From NCBI GenBank assembly GCA_941918925.1, contig OW799233.1:29394421-29458420 (forward strand): 64,000 bases of DNA, given 5' to 3'. This DNA comes from Phyto melanocephala. Lineage: Eukaryota > Arthropoda > Insecta > Diptera > Rhinophoridae. Within the stretch, counting starts at the first letter, position 1. Each line of letters starts with the position of its first letter. Below, one piece after another: positions 1 to 11,096 of the stretch. Below the pieces are notes generated by a model, which ran no database searches, was not told the origin of the DNA, and saw nothing but the letters and a program-made list of their open reading frames with translations. The translations under genes were made by a program, and so were the position numbers.

Positions 1-840
1 TGCTATCTAACAAGCTGTTAAGTTTTTTATGGGAACATTTTTATGAGGGAAACGTAGCAGCTCGTTAGTTATCACACAATTTGTTATTATGCCTAGCTCC
101 GTTCATTGCTAATTTTTTACAAAGATGTCCAGATTTATTTGATGTTTTTCATGATTTTGCCAAGTATTTATAACAAAGTTGCCTTCCACTTACTAAAATT
201 CATAAAAAAAATCTAGCAAATATTGGTAATATTTAATGTGCCAATTCTTTGTATTTCTTTATAATTCATATTTATCATAAAAATATATTTAAATAATTTT
301 TGTGCTTTCAGGCTATTAAAATATTTAAACAAATTTGTTTTTGAAACAAGTCTATCACGATAAATATTTATTTTATTTTTATATTTGACCTGCAAAAATT
401 TCAACCTGTGACTTTAACCCCCACTTTAATAGTGGAGGAGCTAGCAGTGCCATTTTAATCATTTCAATGCACTTGCATACAAAATTTCAAATTTAATTTC
501 CATTTAATATGAAGATTGTTTAACAAGGACATTTTCTTTGTACAAAAACAAAAATTGTACATTTATAATTTTGTAAACAATTTCACAATCACATACATGA
601 TTGTATGTCTAAAAGATGCATGAGTTTTTTTGTTTTTTTTTTTGTTTGCTTTTTTGTATACGCTTGACCTACTGCTTTCTATGGACTTTTTAGCTGCTAC
701 CATGTGAGTGATTGTATATGAACTAACAAAAGGCATAAACGCAATAGGAGGAAAGGCTTTAACTTGCATTAGGATGGAAAAAGAAACAGATTTTTTAGTT
801 CTTGCATATAAGTATTAAACAGTGATATAGACAGAGTGAC
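1..840. other. No gene recognised; A+T-rich intergenic DNA
   Basis: I see no coding signal, RNA gene or bounded repeat. Short open frames here are interrupted and low in complexity. Confidence 0.6.
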
Positions 841-841
841 C

Positions 842-1420
842 CAACCAAAATGCACGACATTAATTGTAAATAAAATAATAAAACTTCAAAGAAGTATTTA
901 ATATTTTTTATTATGATGGAAAGATCTATGACAATTATGTGTGAAAGTAAATAGCGGTCAAATGCTCGCAACGGCTTTGGTGGCTTTGAGATATAATTGA
1001 GGTTGTCTTGAATTGTTTTTGGCTAAAATTCGAGCGCAAAAGCGACGTAGTTTTCTTCATTGTGTGGCAAGTGGCTCTATCCTGTTGGAACCACTTATCG
1101 TCCAGGTGCATATTCTTAGTATTTGAATTACAGGAATTCCGTTGCCATCTCGCAATTCCAAACACCATTCATAGTAACCACGTTACTGACCAACTTTTCG
1201 AAGAAGTACGAACTATGATGTCTCCAGCCTATAAACCGCACTAAGTAGTCACTCCTGATATATGCATCGGCTTTTCAACAATCATTCGTGGATTCTCATT
1301 TGCCCAAATGCGACCACTGTGGTAAAGTTGTGCACCATCGCTCAAGATAATTTTCTTTGTATAGTCACCATTTCTTTTGACTGTTCCACAAACACTTCAT
1401 CTCATGAAAAAATTTAACCT
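842..1420 (-). pseudogene. Decayed mariner-type transposase, catalytic to C-terminal part
   Basis: The minus strand encodes a broken DDE transposase of the mariner family. Near 1360-1370 the frame reads KIILSDGAQLYHSGRIWANE, which corresponds to the first catalytic aspartate region. At about 1080-1100 it reads WFQQDRATCHT, the second catalytic aspartate block. The tail reads RCEHLTAIYFHT, like the usual mariner C-terminus. Several frame changes and a stop lie between the first and second blocks, and no N-terminal helix-turn-helix is visible, so the copy is dead. I could not define its terminal inverted repeats. Its sequence differs from the three internally deleted mariner copies further right, so it is a separate lineage. 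Confidence 0.75.
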
Positions 1421-1639
1421 TGTAACCCATGTATCAGGCAAAGATGCTTGTTTTGCTGCATATTTTGGACCACCTGTTGACGTGTCGGGTATAAGAAAAG
1501 AGAACTCCATTGCATTTTATAATAATAAAACGTGTGTAAAAGATGAATGTGAACTCTACTTTGATGTTTAAAACTAATCTTACGCTCAGTAGGTGTGCTT
1601 TAACAAATTAGTTGATGCTGATGTGGGTTAATGGGTACC

Positions 1640-2045
1640 TGGTATTAGCTAGAAGTACAGAGGCGGACAAAATTGTAAAAAGGGTATCTGCCGCAATATT
1701 CTGTAAAGCAGTACCTATAATAGATTGGTGTGGGCAAAAGTTTTGCAATGGGTAAACTCTATAAGCCTGCGCAGGTGGATGGTGAGAATTACTTGTGGGC
1801 GAGCTCGTATGGTGCTCAAGGAGCCTCGTGGCAGGTATAATAAAGGTATTAAAATGAGCTGCATAATTGCGTTGGTCACAGGACATGTTAACTTAAATTA
1901 TCATGTGAAAAAAATTCGCATCAAGTACGGTGACCTTTGTAGAATGTGCCTGGACGGCGCTCAGACAGCAGCATATAGTATGCGAATGTCCAGCATTGGC
2001 TAGAAAAAAAAACAGGGCTTACAGGCAAGTATATATTAAGTGTGG
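1640..2045 (+). pseudogene. Non-LTR retrotransposon remnant, C-terminus after RNase H domain
   Basis: The reading frame contains ALVTGHVNLNYHVKKIRIKYG followed at once by DLCRMCLDGAQTA and, after a one-base shift, HIVCECPALARK. The order GH...C..C...H...C is the cysteine/histidine tail found after RNase H in I-like and related LINE ORF2 proteins. Upstream residues (LKEPRGRY) fit the segment between RNase H and this tail. At least one frameshift separates the two halves. No 3' tail or target duplication was found. The neighbouring mariner remnant is in the opposite orientation. Confidence 0.65.
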
Positions 2046-2089
2046 ATAAATTGGTGATAACAATCGACAGACCGCTGTCTAATATCGTT

Positions 2090-2320
2090 TTCTAGTCAGA
2101 GACAAAGACCGCTGGTGATGCGGGACTTAGCAAAGAAAGGAATGCCAAAGGGAGCAAACAGGGCCGAAAAGGCGCCTGAAATAGTAGTGATCTGCTTCGA
2201 CACTTCCCCTACCCACAATAAAATGCTTCAGACTATTGCAGTCCTTAAACAGGATATTCGTCAGGAATGCAGAAAACTAACGCCAAAAGTTTTAGCACTA
2301 CTGGTGGATCCTTAAGAAAG
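2090..2320 (+). other. Coding-like, G+C-richer island of unknown origin
   Basis: This stretch is clearly richer in G+C than its surroundings and holds a 66-codon open frame (2115-2315) that ends in a stop. I do not recognise the peptide, which is lysine-rich and begins MMRDLAKKGMPKGANRAEK. It directly follows the LINE tail, so it may be the 5' region of another retroelement. This is inference only. Confidence 0.3.
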
Positions 2321-2329
2321 AATTTTGTA

Positions 2330-3225
2330 TTGGAAAGCTTTTCGATATATTTTGAAGGAAAAAAAGTTCTTTAAAGTGTTCGATACAATAAGTATTCGTA
2401 GGTTAGCACGTTAGTAGACTAGAAAAGTAATTCTAAGTGAAAACGTGTACTTTGTGGTATGGTGTATTATACCCCGGGTTCTATAGGGTATTAAAACGAA
2501 AATTTTTAATTCAAAATTTAATCAAATTTTTAATTAGAAATTAATTTAGTATTTATTTTATTTATTTAAAAAACATTGATAGTGAAGAGATTTTTCCTTC
2601 TGCTCGTATTGTGCACAGATCATCTTTATAATCTATAAAATATGAACGCCGACAACACTTTATGGAACTTAACGATATTGAAATAACTTTTCAGATGTCT
2701 CTATTGTACACAGCCTTGTTAGTTTGTTAAAATTATAGTTTGTTTGTTGTTTATGTTTCTTGTTAGTTGTTGTTTTTTTTTTAGTTATTTATGTGAGTGT
2801 GTGTATGCATATGGCTTTTCGTATACGTTTGTGCACATTTCCACTTGTATTATATTGTAAACATGAGCTCTTTTAAAATACATTCATGCATAGCCATGAT
2901 TTCCACATAAACAAAGTATGTCGCGCAATTATTTGCAAGCGTTCCAAGTAGAGCAATAAACACATAAACTGTTTCGGTATAAATATATATGTGTGTGTGT
3001 ATTTGTTCCTTAATTTTTACTACTTGATATAACTACATTCAACTGAAGCAAGTTAAAGAAATAAACTCATACATACAGAAAAATGGCAGCAGAGTAAAAT
3101 ATAAAACGTAAAGGGTTAAAAAAGGGCAAGAGTGTTGAAAATTATACTTCTACTCGAACATTTTACCATTATGCCCAGCAGAATTTCGGCTGTTTGTGTG
3201 TGTGTATAACATTTTTTTTACTTTT
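2330..3225. other. No gene recognised; A+T-rich intergenic DNA
   Basis: Only low-complexity A+T-rich sequence and short TG/TA runs (near 2990) are seen. Confidence 0.55.
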
Positions 3226-4023
3226 TTATACCCTTCACACAGTGAAAAAGGGTATATATAGGTTTGTCATTCCGTGTGAAATTTCTACAATTTTCATTTC
3301 CGACCCCATAAAGTATATATTTTCTGAAAGCTTATGAATAGAGGAGTCGATTAAGCCCTGACCGTCTGTCCGTCTGTCCGTCTGTCCGTCTGTCCGTCTG
3401 TCCGTCTGTCCGTCTGACCGTCTGTCCGTGTGTATGTTGAAATCAACTTTTTGAAGCCCCCCGACATAGGTTGGACCCGGGTAAGGTATTAAAATATCAG
3501 AAATATTCGGGAGTAGATCGGTATTGAAAATCAGAAACATCGGTACATAAACAACTGAGATATGAGCAAAAACCCACGACCACCTCGATTTTCTTTTCAT
3601 AAAAACAACATTACAACAACAACATACATACATACAAACGTGTATACTGGTTAGAGAAAACGTGGCATCGAATCCCAGCTGAGGCAAAAAAAATTTTTTT
3701 TAAATTTTTTTAAAATTTTTTTTTTTTAATTTTTTTTTTATTTTTTTTTTATTTTTTTTTTATTTTTTATTTAATATATTATATATATTTTTATTATTAT
3801 TTTTTTTTATTTTTTTTTTTTTTATTTTTTTTTTGTTTTATATATATTATATATGTATATAATAATTTTTTTTTTTTTTGATTTTTTTTAAAATTTTTTT
3901 TTTTTAAATTTTTTTTTTGTTTTTTTTAACATACATACGTGAATTTACTGTTATTGCATGACTACACGTTGTGAAGGGTATATAAGATTCGGCACGGCCG
4001 AATATAGCGCTTTTACTTGTTTT
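3226..4023 (+). mobile_element. Helentron-associated element, subfamily A, copy A1
   Basis: The copy opens with the subterminal repeat TATACCCTTCACAC and closes with its inverse GTGAAGGGTATATA. These are followed by a stem-loop (TTCGGCACGGCCGAA) and the end ACTTGTTTT. In between lie the block GACCCCATAAAGTATATA, a GTCY microsatellite (3361-3429) and a long poly-T tract (about 3688-3925). This order matches the Dipteran mini-me/DINE-1 repeats, which are non-autonomous Helentron derivatives. It encodes no protein: the open frame on its minus strand is an accident of the microsatellite. It is nearly identical to copy A3 on the opposite strand 1 kb away. Confidence 0.85.
3361..3429. repeat. GTCY tetranucleotide microsatellite in Helentron A1
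   Basis: Units of GTCCGTCT repeat six times without interruption (3368-3415), flanked by ACCGTCT on the left and GACCGTCT on the right. The equivalent array in copy A3 has only two such units between the same flanks. Confidence 0.95.
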
Positions 4024-4546
4024 ATTTGGTTTTTAACATTGAGTGTTTTATGTTGGCAGTTTTTGACTTTATGCATTTACTTGCATTGAGAAGGGCTGGG
4101 GTCAATTAAAGTTGTTATTTTATTAAAAAAATATAATTTTTTTTGGCAGAATATAAAAAGTTTTGAAAATGTATTTTTAAACTAACTACTATATCGTATT
4201 TAATTTTTTAACTTATGTAGTCCATCACTTCAGTCCTAGGAACAATTATTTTAAATTGTTTGTCATATTATACTGAATCTTACCATAACCAGTGCATTGC
4301 TAGCTTTTACTGCTTTTAAAATTCTATGTATATTTTTAGCGATTTAATAAAGAACAAAGAAACTCATATCTACAGCTAACATAAAAAGCTCTGCAATTAT
4401 CTATCAAAATCATATAAAAATTGTGATATTCTCTATAATTTAATAATTACTATTCACTTTAAGCAGTGTAGAGCTAACCCTTATGAAAATATTTGTCACG
4501 GAAATGTTAAACACGTTCATATAACACTTATATTTATCATTTGTTT
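4024..4546. other. No gene recognised
   Basis: A+T-rich spacer between two Helentron copies, with no coding or structural signal that I can support. Confidence 0.55.
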
Positions 4547-5892
4547 TATCCTTCACAGTGAGTGTAGGAGTGTATATAGGTTTGTCATTCCGTGTGAAAT
4601 TTTTACAATTTTTATTTCCGACCCCATAAAGTATAAATTTTCTGAAAGCCTGTGAATAGGAAAGTCAATTAAGTACAGTCCGTCTGTCCATCTGTCCGTG
4701 TGTATGTTGAAATCAACTTTTTGAAGCCCCCAAACATTTACCAAGACCTGTGTAAGGTACCAAAATATCGAAAATATTCGGGAGCAGATCGGTATTCAGA
4801 AAAACTGCTCTATAAACAACTGAGATATGATGAAAGACCCTAGGCCACGTCGTCTTTTCACACTAATGTAAACTGGATGACATAGGTTCAAATCCCAGTT
4901 AAGACCAAACAATTTTTTTTAATTTTTTTCATTATTTTATACAAACATAAACACATAAACTTAACATATACGCACATAAACTTAATTTATTATTTTACAA
5001 CGGGATGTTTTTAAGCAGATAAAGTCTTTATAAAAACAAGTAAAAGCGCTATATTCGGCCGTGCCGAATCTTATATACCCTTCACAACGTGTAGTCATGC
5101 AATAACAGTAAATTCACGTATGTATGTTAAAAAAAACAAAAAAAAAATAAAAAATAAAAAAAAAATTAAAAAAAAAAAAATTAAAAAAAAAAAAATTATT
5201 ATATACATATATAATATATATAAAACAAAAAAAAAATAAAAAAAAAATTAAAAAAAAAAATAATATAAAAAAATTATAATAAAAATATATATAATATATT
5301 AAATAAAAAATAAAAAAAAAATTAAAAAAAAAAATTTTAAAAAAATTTAAAAAAAAATTTTTTTGCCTCAGCTGGGATTCGATGCCACGTTTTCTCTAAC
5401 CAGTATACACGTTTGTATGTATGTATGTTGTTGTTGTAATGTTGTTTTTATGAAAAGAAAATCGAGGTGGTCGTGGGTTTTTGCTCATATCTCAGTTGTT
5501 TATGTACCGATGTTTCTGATTTTCAATACCGATCTACTCCCGAATATTTCTGATATTTTAATACCTTACCCGGGTCCAACCTATGTCGGGGGGCTTCAAA
5601 AAGTTGATTTCAACATACACACGGACAGACGGTCAGACGGACAGACGGACAGACGGTCAGGGCTTAATCGACTCCTCTATTCATAAGCTTTCAGAAAATA
5701 TATACTTTATGGGGTCGGAAATGAAAATTGTAGAAATTTCACACGGAATGACAAACCTATATATACCCTTTTTCACTGTGTGAAGGGTATAATAATGAAA
5801 CATATCTGTATGTACGTATTTTATTGTATGACTACAGGTTGTAAAGGGTATATAAGATTCGGCACGGCCGAATATAGTACTCTAACTTGTTT
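4547..5892 (+). mobile_element. Helentron-associated element, subfamily A, copy A2 (older, split by A3)
   Basis: The left part (4547-5033) begins with a decayed subterminal repeat ATCCTTCACAGTGAG, then the GACCCCATAAAGTATA block and a short GTCY stretch (4680-4700). The right part (5794-5892) carries GTAAAGGGTATATAAG, the stem-loop TTCGGCACGGCCGAA and AACTTGTTTT. Between them sits copy A3 in inverse orientation. The two halves together make one element of about 590 bases, more diverged than A3, so A2 was there first. Confidence 0.8.
5034..5793 (-). mobile_element. Helentron-associated element, subfamily A, copy A3 (nested in A2)
   Basis: Read on the minus strand, it begins TATACCCTTCACACAG (near 5785), passes the GACCCCATAAAG block, a two-unit GTCY array and a poly-T tract, then ends with the stem-loop and TACTTGTTTT (5034). 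It is almost base-for-base the inverse of A1; the main difference is the GTCY repeat number. It is inserted inside A2. A and T flank both edges, as expected for Helentron insertion between two Ts, but no target duplication marks the ends. Confidence 0.85.
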
Positions 5893-6379
5893 TTATCACT
5901 TTTTTCCAAAAGTTTGACTTAAAAGTGCCATTGGTTCTCGAGCAGTGCAGGCAGTGGTACTGTCATGCTAAATTTTGACACATCATAAGACTGTTTTCTA
6001 AGCCAGGACGTAAAAAATCTATTATACAATAGCTAGCCATACTCTCTGTATATGGTAGCATCATATCCATTTTCATTTTCGAAATAAGAAGTAAGCCCAT
6101 TGATAATTTCACCTAATGAGGCGCAATGGCTCTTGGATTTTCAGAACCTGAGAACCTATAGCTCTGCTTTTTAGCAAAGACATTTAAATGAAAATGGCCT
6201 CCATTAATCATAATGAGATTTTCAAAAAATTTTGTTTCATTTTTGGCCTACTGTTGAAATTAAACTTCAAAATTAAGACGTTGCCGATGATCTACTAATC
6301 TACTAAAGTTTTCATGGTCGTTTCACTAACCACCCGATCCCCATGATGAATCTAATGATGTTTTATAGTTTACACTGCG
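5893..6379. other. No gene recognised
   Basis: Somewhat less A+T-rich than average and next to a LINE remnant, so it may be more of that element. I could not find a reading frame that supports this. Confidence 0.45.
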
Positions 6380-6720
6380 AGACATCACTGAATTCCTATT
6401 CTTACTTATTATTTCTATGGTTTAGTAATCTTTGGTAGTAATAGACATCATGCTTCACCATTTTTCGCTCTTTCTTATCACCACACATACTACAGTAGGT
6501 GGAGTGCCGATCCCATCTACTGATCCTAGCAATTTCTAGACAATGTCCCATAATAACCCCTATAGTGGCGCTCAGATATACGCCATCAAGTTCATCGAGT
6601 GTACCTTTGGCCTCTTCAAATGACAAGCGTAGTTTCGATCTACCAAGCCCTAGTTCGTCTGTAGTTTCGTTGCCGACAACTCACACAATGACCTGGTGCC
6701 CAACTCAAGCTGATTTACTA
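6380..6720 (-). pseudogene. Non-LTR retrotransposon remnant, cysteine-rich C-terminus
   Basis: On the minus strand, 6402-6626 reads ATIGVIMGHCLEIARISRW followed by STYCSMCGDKKERK and KHDVYYYQ. The GHC...C..C...H order is the tail that follows RNase H in I-like/R1-like LINE proteins. The expected final cysteines are replaced by tyrosines, and the frame is closed by stops on both sides. No 3' end is visible. Confidence is moderate because the match rests on one short motif. Confidence 0.5.
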
Positions 6721-7366
6721 AAAAAATATTTTCATATAAAATCATGTATAAAAAAACATAATATTTCCAGAAATTATCGAAAAGACCCCTTAGACATGCA
6801 TAAATATTTCAATACATATTTTAGACTCTTACCTTTCTTTATGTTTCAATGATTCTTAGTTTTTGCATTAAACATGGAGAAATATTGTAAGTTAATGACA
6901 AAAGTTTATAAATTTTACTGGTCTCTTTCCTGTTTTCCCTTTAAAACTTGTTTGTAAAACTAAACACGCTTGCAGAGTACGTACTTCCTTTTGTACTTTA
7001 GCAATTGATGTTTGTTAGCCATTTCTTACTTACAACTTTTTAAAAATTCTACTTACACCCATCTTTTTTATTCAACTGCAGCAACATATACTATATATAT
7101 GTATGTATGTATGTATGTATTTTGTGATTACTCTCAATAAATGTTCCTTAAAGTAGCCAAGAGTTATGTTGTTAGTTGTTTTGTTTCCTCACTTTTTGTA
7201 CACTTTTATTTTCTTGTTGTATTTTTTCCCGTTGAGTGCATAATTTCTTATGCCCACACAACGTGATTTTTTATTTTTTTTTATGTGTAAATCCCTTACT
7301 TTGGTTGTTCACTAAGTCTTTGCTAGTGAGATGCATTTTACAAAGTGCATAAGTTAAAAACAAACA
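6721..7366. other. No gene; includes a short GTAT microsatellite
   Basis: A+T-rich spacer. A GTAT tetranucleotide run lies at about 7100-7120. Nothing else is recognised. Confidence 0.6.
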
Positions 7367-7477
7367 AAAACAAGTAAGAGCACTATATTCGGCTGTGCCG
7401 AATCTTTTATACCCACCACCAATTTTGTGTACATTTAAAGCACAATAATTATTATTTTGTTAATGGCTTTCTTTGTA

Positions 7478-7962
7478 GAGGGTGGTTAAATTTTTAAATT
7501 TAAAACAGAGGCCGAATTACGGCACTCGAACGTGATCGAAATTTGAAAACTCTTATTAGAATCTATATACCTAAAGCATACTCGATCGTTCGAGTAAAAT
7601 TTCGATCGATATCGAATGCCGTAATTCGGCCCCAGGTCTGTATAAAATGTTAGAACATCTATGAATGCCTTCTAAATTCGTTAAATGAGAAGCATTGCTG
7701 TTTATCGCGATAGTGTGGCAAAAAAACAGTCAACTTCGACTCATCATCGTGCCAAACAATTGAGCATCAGCAATGTTATTTAAAATTTGGACTATCGGAT
7801 CGAGGTGTGCCGTTGAGGTCGCGGGGCCATTTGGCCGATATTTTGTTCCATACATAATTGAACCATACAAATATTATCATTAAAAAAGAAATGATAATAA
7901 TTTCCTAAATAATTTGTGTTTAATTCAAAATCAACATCGGCCCTTAAAATTTAACCACCCTT
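7478..7962 (+). mobile_element. Non-autonomous mariner element (GGGTGGTTAAAT ends) inside Helentron B1
   Basis: Ends GAGGGTGGTTAAAT and ATTTAACCACCCTT are inverted and flanked by TA (7476-7477 and 7963-7964), the mariner target duplication. Inside, about 7694-7860, the plus strand keeps two separate pieces of transposase: DSVAKKQSTSTHHRAKQ joined to LDYRIEVC, a stop, then GRGGHLADILFHT and a stop. The whole catalytic domain is missing, so the copy cannot move itself. The same joint is found in three other copies (31877, 44158, 55089). A palindromic MITE is inserted near its left end. Confidence 0.85.
7510..7633. mobile_element. Palindromic (foldback) MITE with GGCCGAATTACGGCA ends
   Basis: The left arm GGCCGAATTACGGCACTCGA and right arm TCGAATGCCGTAATTCGGCC pair along most of their length, and GATCGAAATTT/AAATTTCGATCG extends the stem. 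Mariner copies at 31.9 and 44.2 kb lack it and read CAGGTCTGTATGAAAT at the same place, so they are empty sites. No coding capacity. Confidence 0.8.
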
Positions 7963-9049
7963 TATAACTTGGATATGCTGGTAAAATGTTTTCGTAAATT
8001 AAATGTTTCAGTGAAAATGGGCGTTAAAGTAAGCGTGTCAATAAAATTTCTGCTAATAAATACAACTTAGATATTTCAATATAGTCCGTAATTCTTCCAA
8101 AATATTTATTCATTGAGAAATTATATGAATTTGAAATAAAGCATTATATAGGATGTGGGTGTAAGAGTGGGCGTGTCACCTAAATTTTCTGGCATAACAA
8201 TAACATTGACTAGAAGGATTTCCGTAGCAAATTTTATCATCATACCTCTAATTTTGTCGGTTTTATAAATTTAAATTTCATTAACAGTAAATAACGTGGA
8301 AAGTGAGCGTTATAGTAGGTGTGTCGAAGTTATTTATGCTAATAAATACAACTTAGATATTTCAATAAAGTCCTTTATTATTCGATTTATAGAGAAATTA
8401 TAAGAATTTGAGAGAAAACGTTGTATGGGAGGTTGGCGTGTCACATTTATTTTCCGTCAGAAGAAAGCCTTTGACCAAAAAGCAATTCCTGCAAAATTTC
8501 AGAATCGTAGATCTAAATTTGTCACTCTTATTAGGTTTAAAATTTTTAACATATTGGAAAATACACTGCGCGGTATAAATTTTCGTACATTTTGATCTCT
8601 AACTCCCTTCCTAATACATGCATTTAGGCAATTTTTCTTTCTTCCTTATACTCCGATTTAGCCAATATTCTATTCCAAACAAACCTTGTGTATAAGACAT
8701 ATTCTGGCAAAATTTGAGCCCACTAGCTTTTTCGATGGGACCTCTATCGTGCTTTTAACAGACGGACATACGGACGGACATAGCTAAATCGTCGTCAAAT
8801 GAAACCCCGATTAAGAATATACATACCATTTTTTTGGTGGCGGATATAAAAACTCAAATACTTCAAAAAAACACATTACAAAAAAATTTGTTTAGCTCTT
8901 TTACTAAAATTTTGCAAAAAATATTTGACCTTGTGTCACAAAAATTGGTCTGCTGATCACGGTCGGATCGTAACGGGTATAAAATGGGGTATAGTGGTAT
9001 AGAGGAGAGTTTTATCTACTAAATGGTGCTAATTTCTTTTTGTTATCTT

Positions 9050-9345
9050 ATGCTTTCTAGAAGTTCTAGAAGTATGGTGTATTAAAAAAAGGAATTTAGG
9101 AAAATTTAGACCTAAAGATAAAAAAAAAATTATTTCTAAATATAATAAACAATTTATTTTCATGTACTAATGGCTAACAAATTTTAAAATTATACAAAAC
9201 TTATTTCGTTTGAAAATCTTCTAAAAGTAAAATGTTATAGAACTTTAAAAATCAAAATCTTACTAATAAATTTCCTGTTTTAGCAAAATGCTGAGCATGT
9301 CTATTTTGAATCACCCTGTGGCCCTTAAAATTTAACCACCCTTTA
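9050..9345 (+). repeat. Dispersed 270-base repeat block shared by three Helentron copies
   Basis: A block containing ATGTACTAATGGCTAACAAA and ending TTGAATCACCCTGTGGCCC recurs at about 56780-57030 in the same relation to the Helentron, and at 31430-31690 in the opposite relation. The right edge reads, inverted, CAGGGTGATTCAAAAT, which looks like a DNA-transposon terminus. The left terminus is not clear. Confidence 0.65.
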
Positions 9346-10385
9346 CAAAAGAATAGATAAATAAAAAAAAAATTTAGTTAAAATATGTATTTTAAATATT
9401 CAAATACTTATTTTAAATCTACTGATGCACATTTTTTTAATATTTTTAAATCTTAAACCTCATAAGACTGTGTGTACAACTATATGTAAAGTTGGGCACA
9501 AATCATTACTCTAGTTAATTTTTGTCAACAAACTTCGGTCATTTTCGTTTTCACAAACCCCTATAAAATTCCTTTGTAGTTTGTGCAAAAAAATGTTACT
9601 AGAGTCATCTAGTGTTCTACGTGATGTTTAGCAAAGACATCATCCTCAGTGTTTGCAAAATGTAGTGGCGCCTTCAACAGATGTCGCCATCTGCAATGAA
9701 TAAATGCTAATGAATATGACTAATATATTTTTATAAAAATTTAAAAAAAAAGTGGGCGTGGCACATTTATTTTCCGTTATAACGAAGACTTTGACCAAAA
9801 AACCATGTTTGCAAAATTTCAGAACCGTACATATAGTTTTGTCAGTTTTATTACGTTTTAAACTTCAAATATACACTGAGCGGTATAAATTTTCGTACAT
9901 TTTGACCTATAACTCCTTTTCTAATGCATAGATTTAAACAATTTTTGGGGAGAAATATTGTTTTGACTCGAGAAATATATATTCGAAGTTTCATGACTCT
10001 ACGTTTATGCGTTTGGACACAATTCCTTTTTTTTCGATGTTTGAAGGACACTGTTTTTTCGACCTACTCTTGCTTTTCGAGCTATAACTCTCTTCCTAAT
10101 ATACCGATTTAGCCCATTTTCAATACCAAATAAACCTTGTCTATAAGAAAGATTCTGGCAAAATTTGAGCCCTTTAGCTTTTTCGGTGCGACCTCTATCG
10201 TGCTTTCAACAGACGGACAGACGGACAGACGGACAGACGGACGGACATAGCTAGATCGTCATCAAATCAAACCCCGATTCAAAATATATATACTTTATGG
10301 GGTCTAAAATGGATATTTCGATGTGTTACAAACGGAATGACAAAATGAATATACCCCCACCATTTTTTTGGTGGCGGGTATAAAA

Positions 10386-11096
10386 ACCGGTAAAAATATA
10401 AAAGTTTTTCGTTTAATATTTACATGCGCTACGAAATAAATATTACAGGATCCTGCAGCCAAATTTATTATAAATTTATTAATTTTTTTTTAAGAATCAT
10501 GTGAATTGTGAATTCAGGGGGAAAATTACGACCTAAGAACGTTATCAGAATTTAGAAATTCTTTTTATAATCTCTATACCAAAGTTATAGCGAATCCAAA
10601 CGCTCGAGTAAAATTTCGATCTTAGTCGAATGCCGTAATTTGCGCTAAAAAATTATATACCATTTACACATATCCTCTAAATTTAAAAATACAACTGATA
10701 AAAATTTTTTGTTAATCTTTACTACTCACAATTCCTACTCTGTGTGTTATTTAATAATTCTTATTGCCCTTCAACATGTTTACTTTGAACCCTAATCAAT
10801 TTATAAAATTTCAAAAACTCCACCCAGGTAAGTGCAATCTAAAAATGCCAAACTTTATATGAAGTATGTATGAAGTTTGTTATTTATATAGGAATGAAGT
10901 TCATACTAAGTACAAACGTATAACTTCATTATTGTCCATTTAAACACAAATTATTCGAATAACTGGGAAAACCAAAGTATGGTTTTTCTGAAATTAAAAC
11001 AATTTTAGCAGTTAGAAAAAAAAAATATTTAAAACATTTACTGTCTTTACACCATATTATCATATTGTTGTTGCTTTTCAAGTAAAAACTGTTCTA
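10386..11096. other. Intergenic; holds a diverged foldback MITE (about 10516-10650)
   Basis: Within this spacer, AAATTACGACCTAAGAACG and TCGAATGCCGTAATTTGCGC are decayed versions of the two arms of the 124-base palindromic MITE at 7510. CTCGAGTAAAATTTCGAT is shared with it. The rest shows no feature. Confidence 0.55.

Larger units (their letters stand above)
7367..10385 (-). mobile_element. Helentron-associated composite, subfamily B, copy B1 with nested MITEs
   Basis: The left edge holds the inverse of the 3' end (AAAACAAGTAAGAGCAC), the stem-loop TTCGGCTGTGCCGAA and TATACCCACCACC. A first 5' end-like repeat (GGTGGCGGATATAAAA) lies at 8832-8848, after a short GTCC block (8761-8780). About 880 unrelated bases follow, then a second 5' portion (9740-10385) with a GTCY array (10206-10248) and GGTGGCGGGTATAAAA at the edge. 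The unit is therefore one Helentron plus a spacer plus a second 5' part. The same composite occurs at 54.9 kb, so it spread or duplicated as a unit. Two MITEs are nested at 7478-7962. Confidence 0.85.

Noticed and set aside
3361..3429. Regular short repeats resembling a CRISPR-like array
   Set aside because: Units are 8-base microsatellite steps without spacers, in eukaryotic transposon DNA.
3235..3687. 150-codon minus-strand ORF with DRRTDGQT repeats, also found at 5363-5686
   Set aside because: It lies fully in Helentron DNA; the repeat is the translated GTCY microsatellite and the match between loci is due to the element being duplicated, not to a protein under selection.
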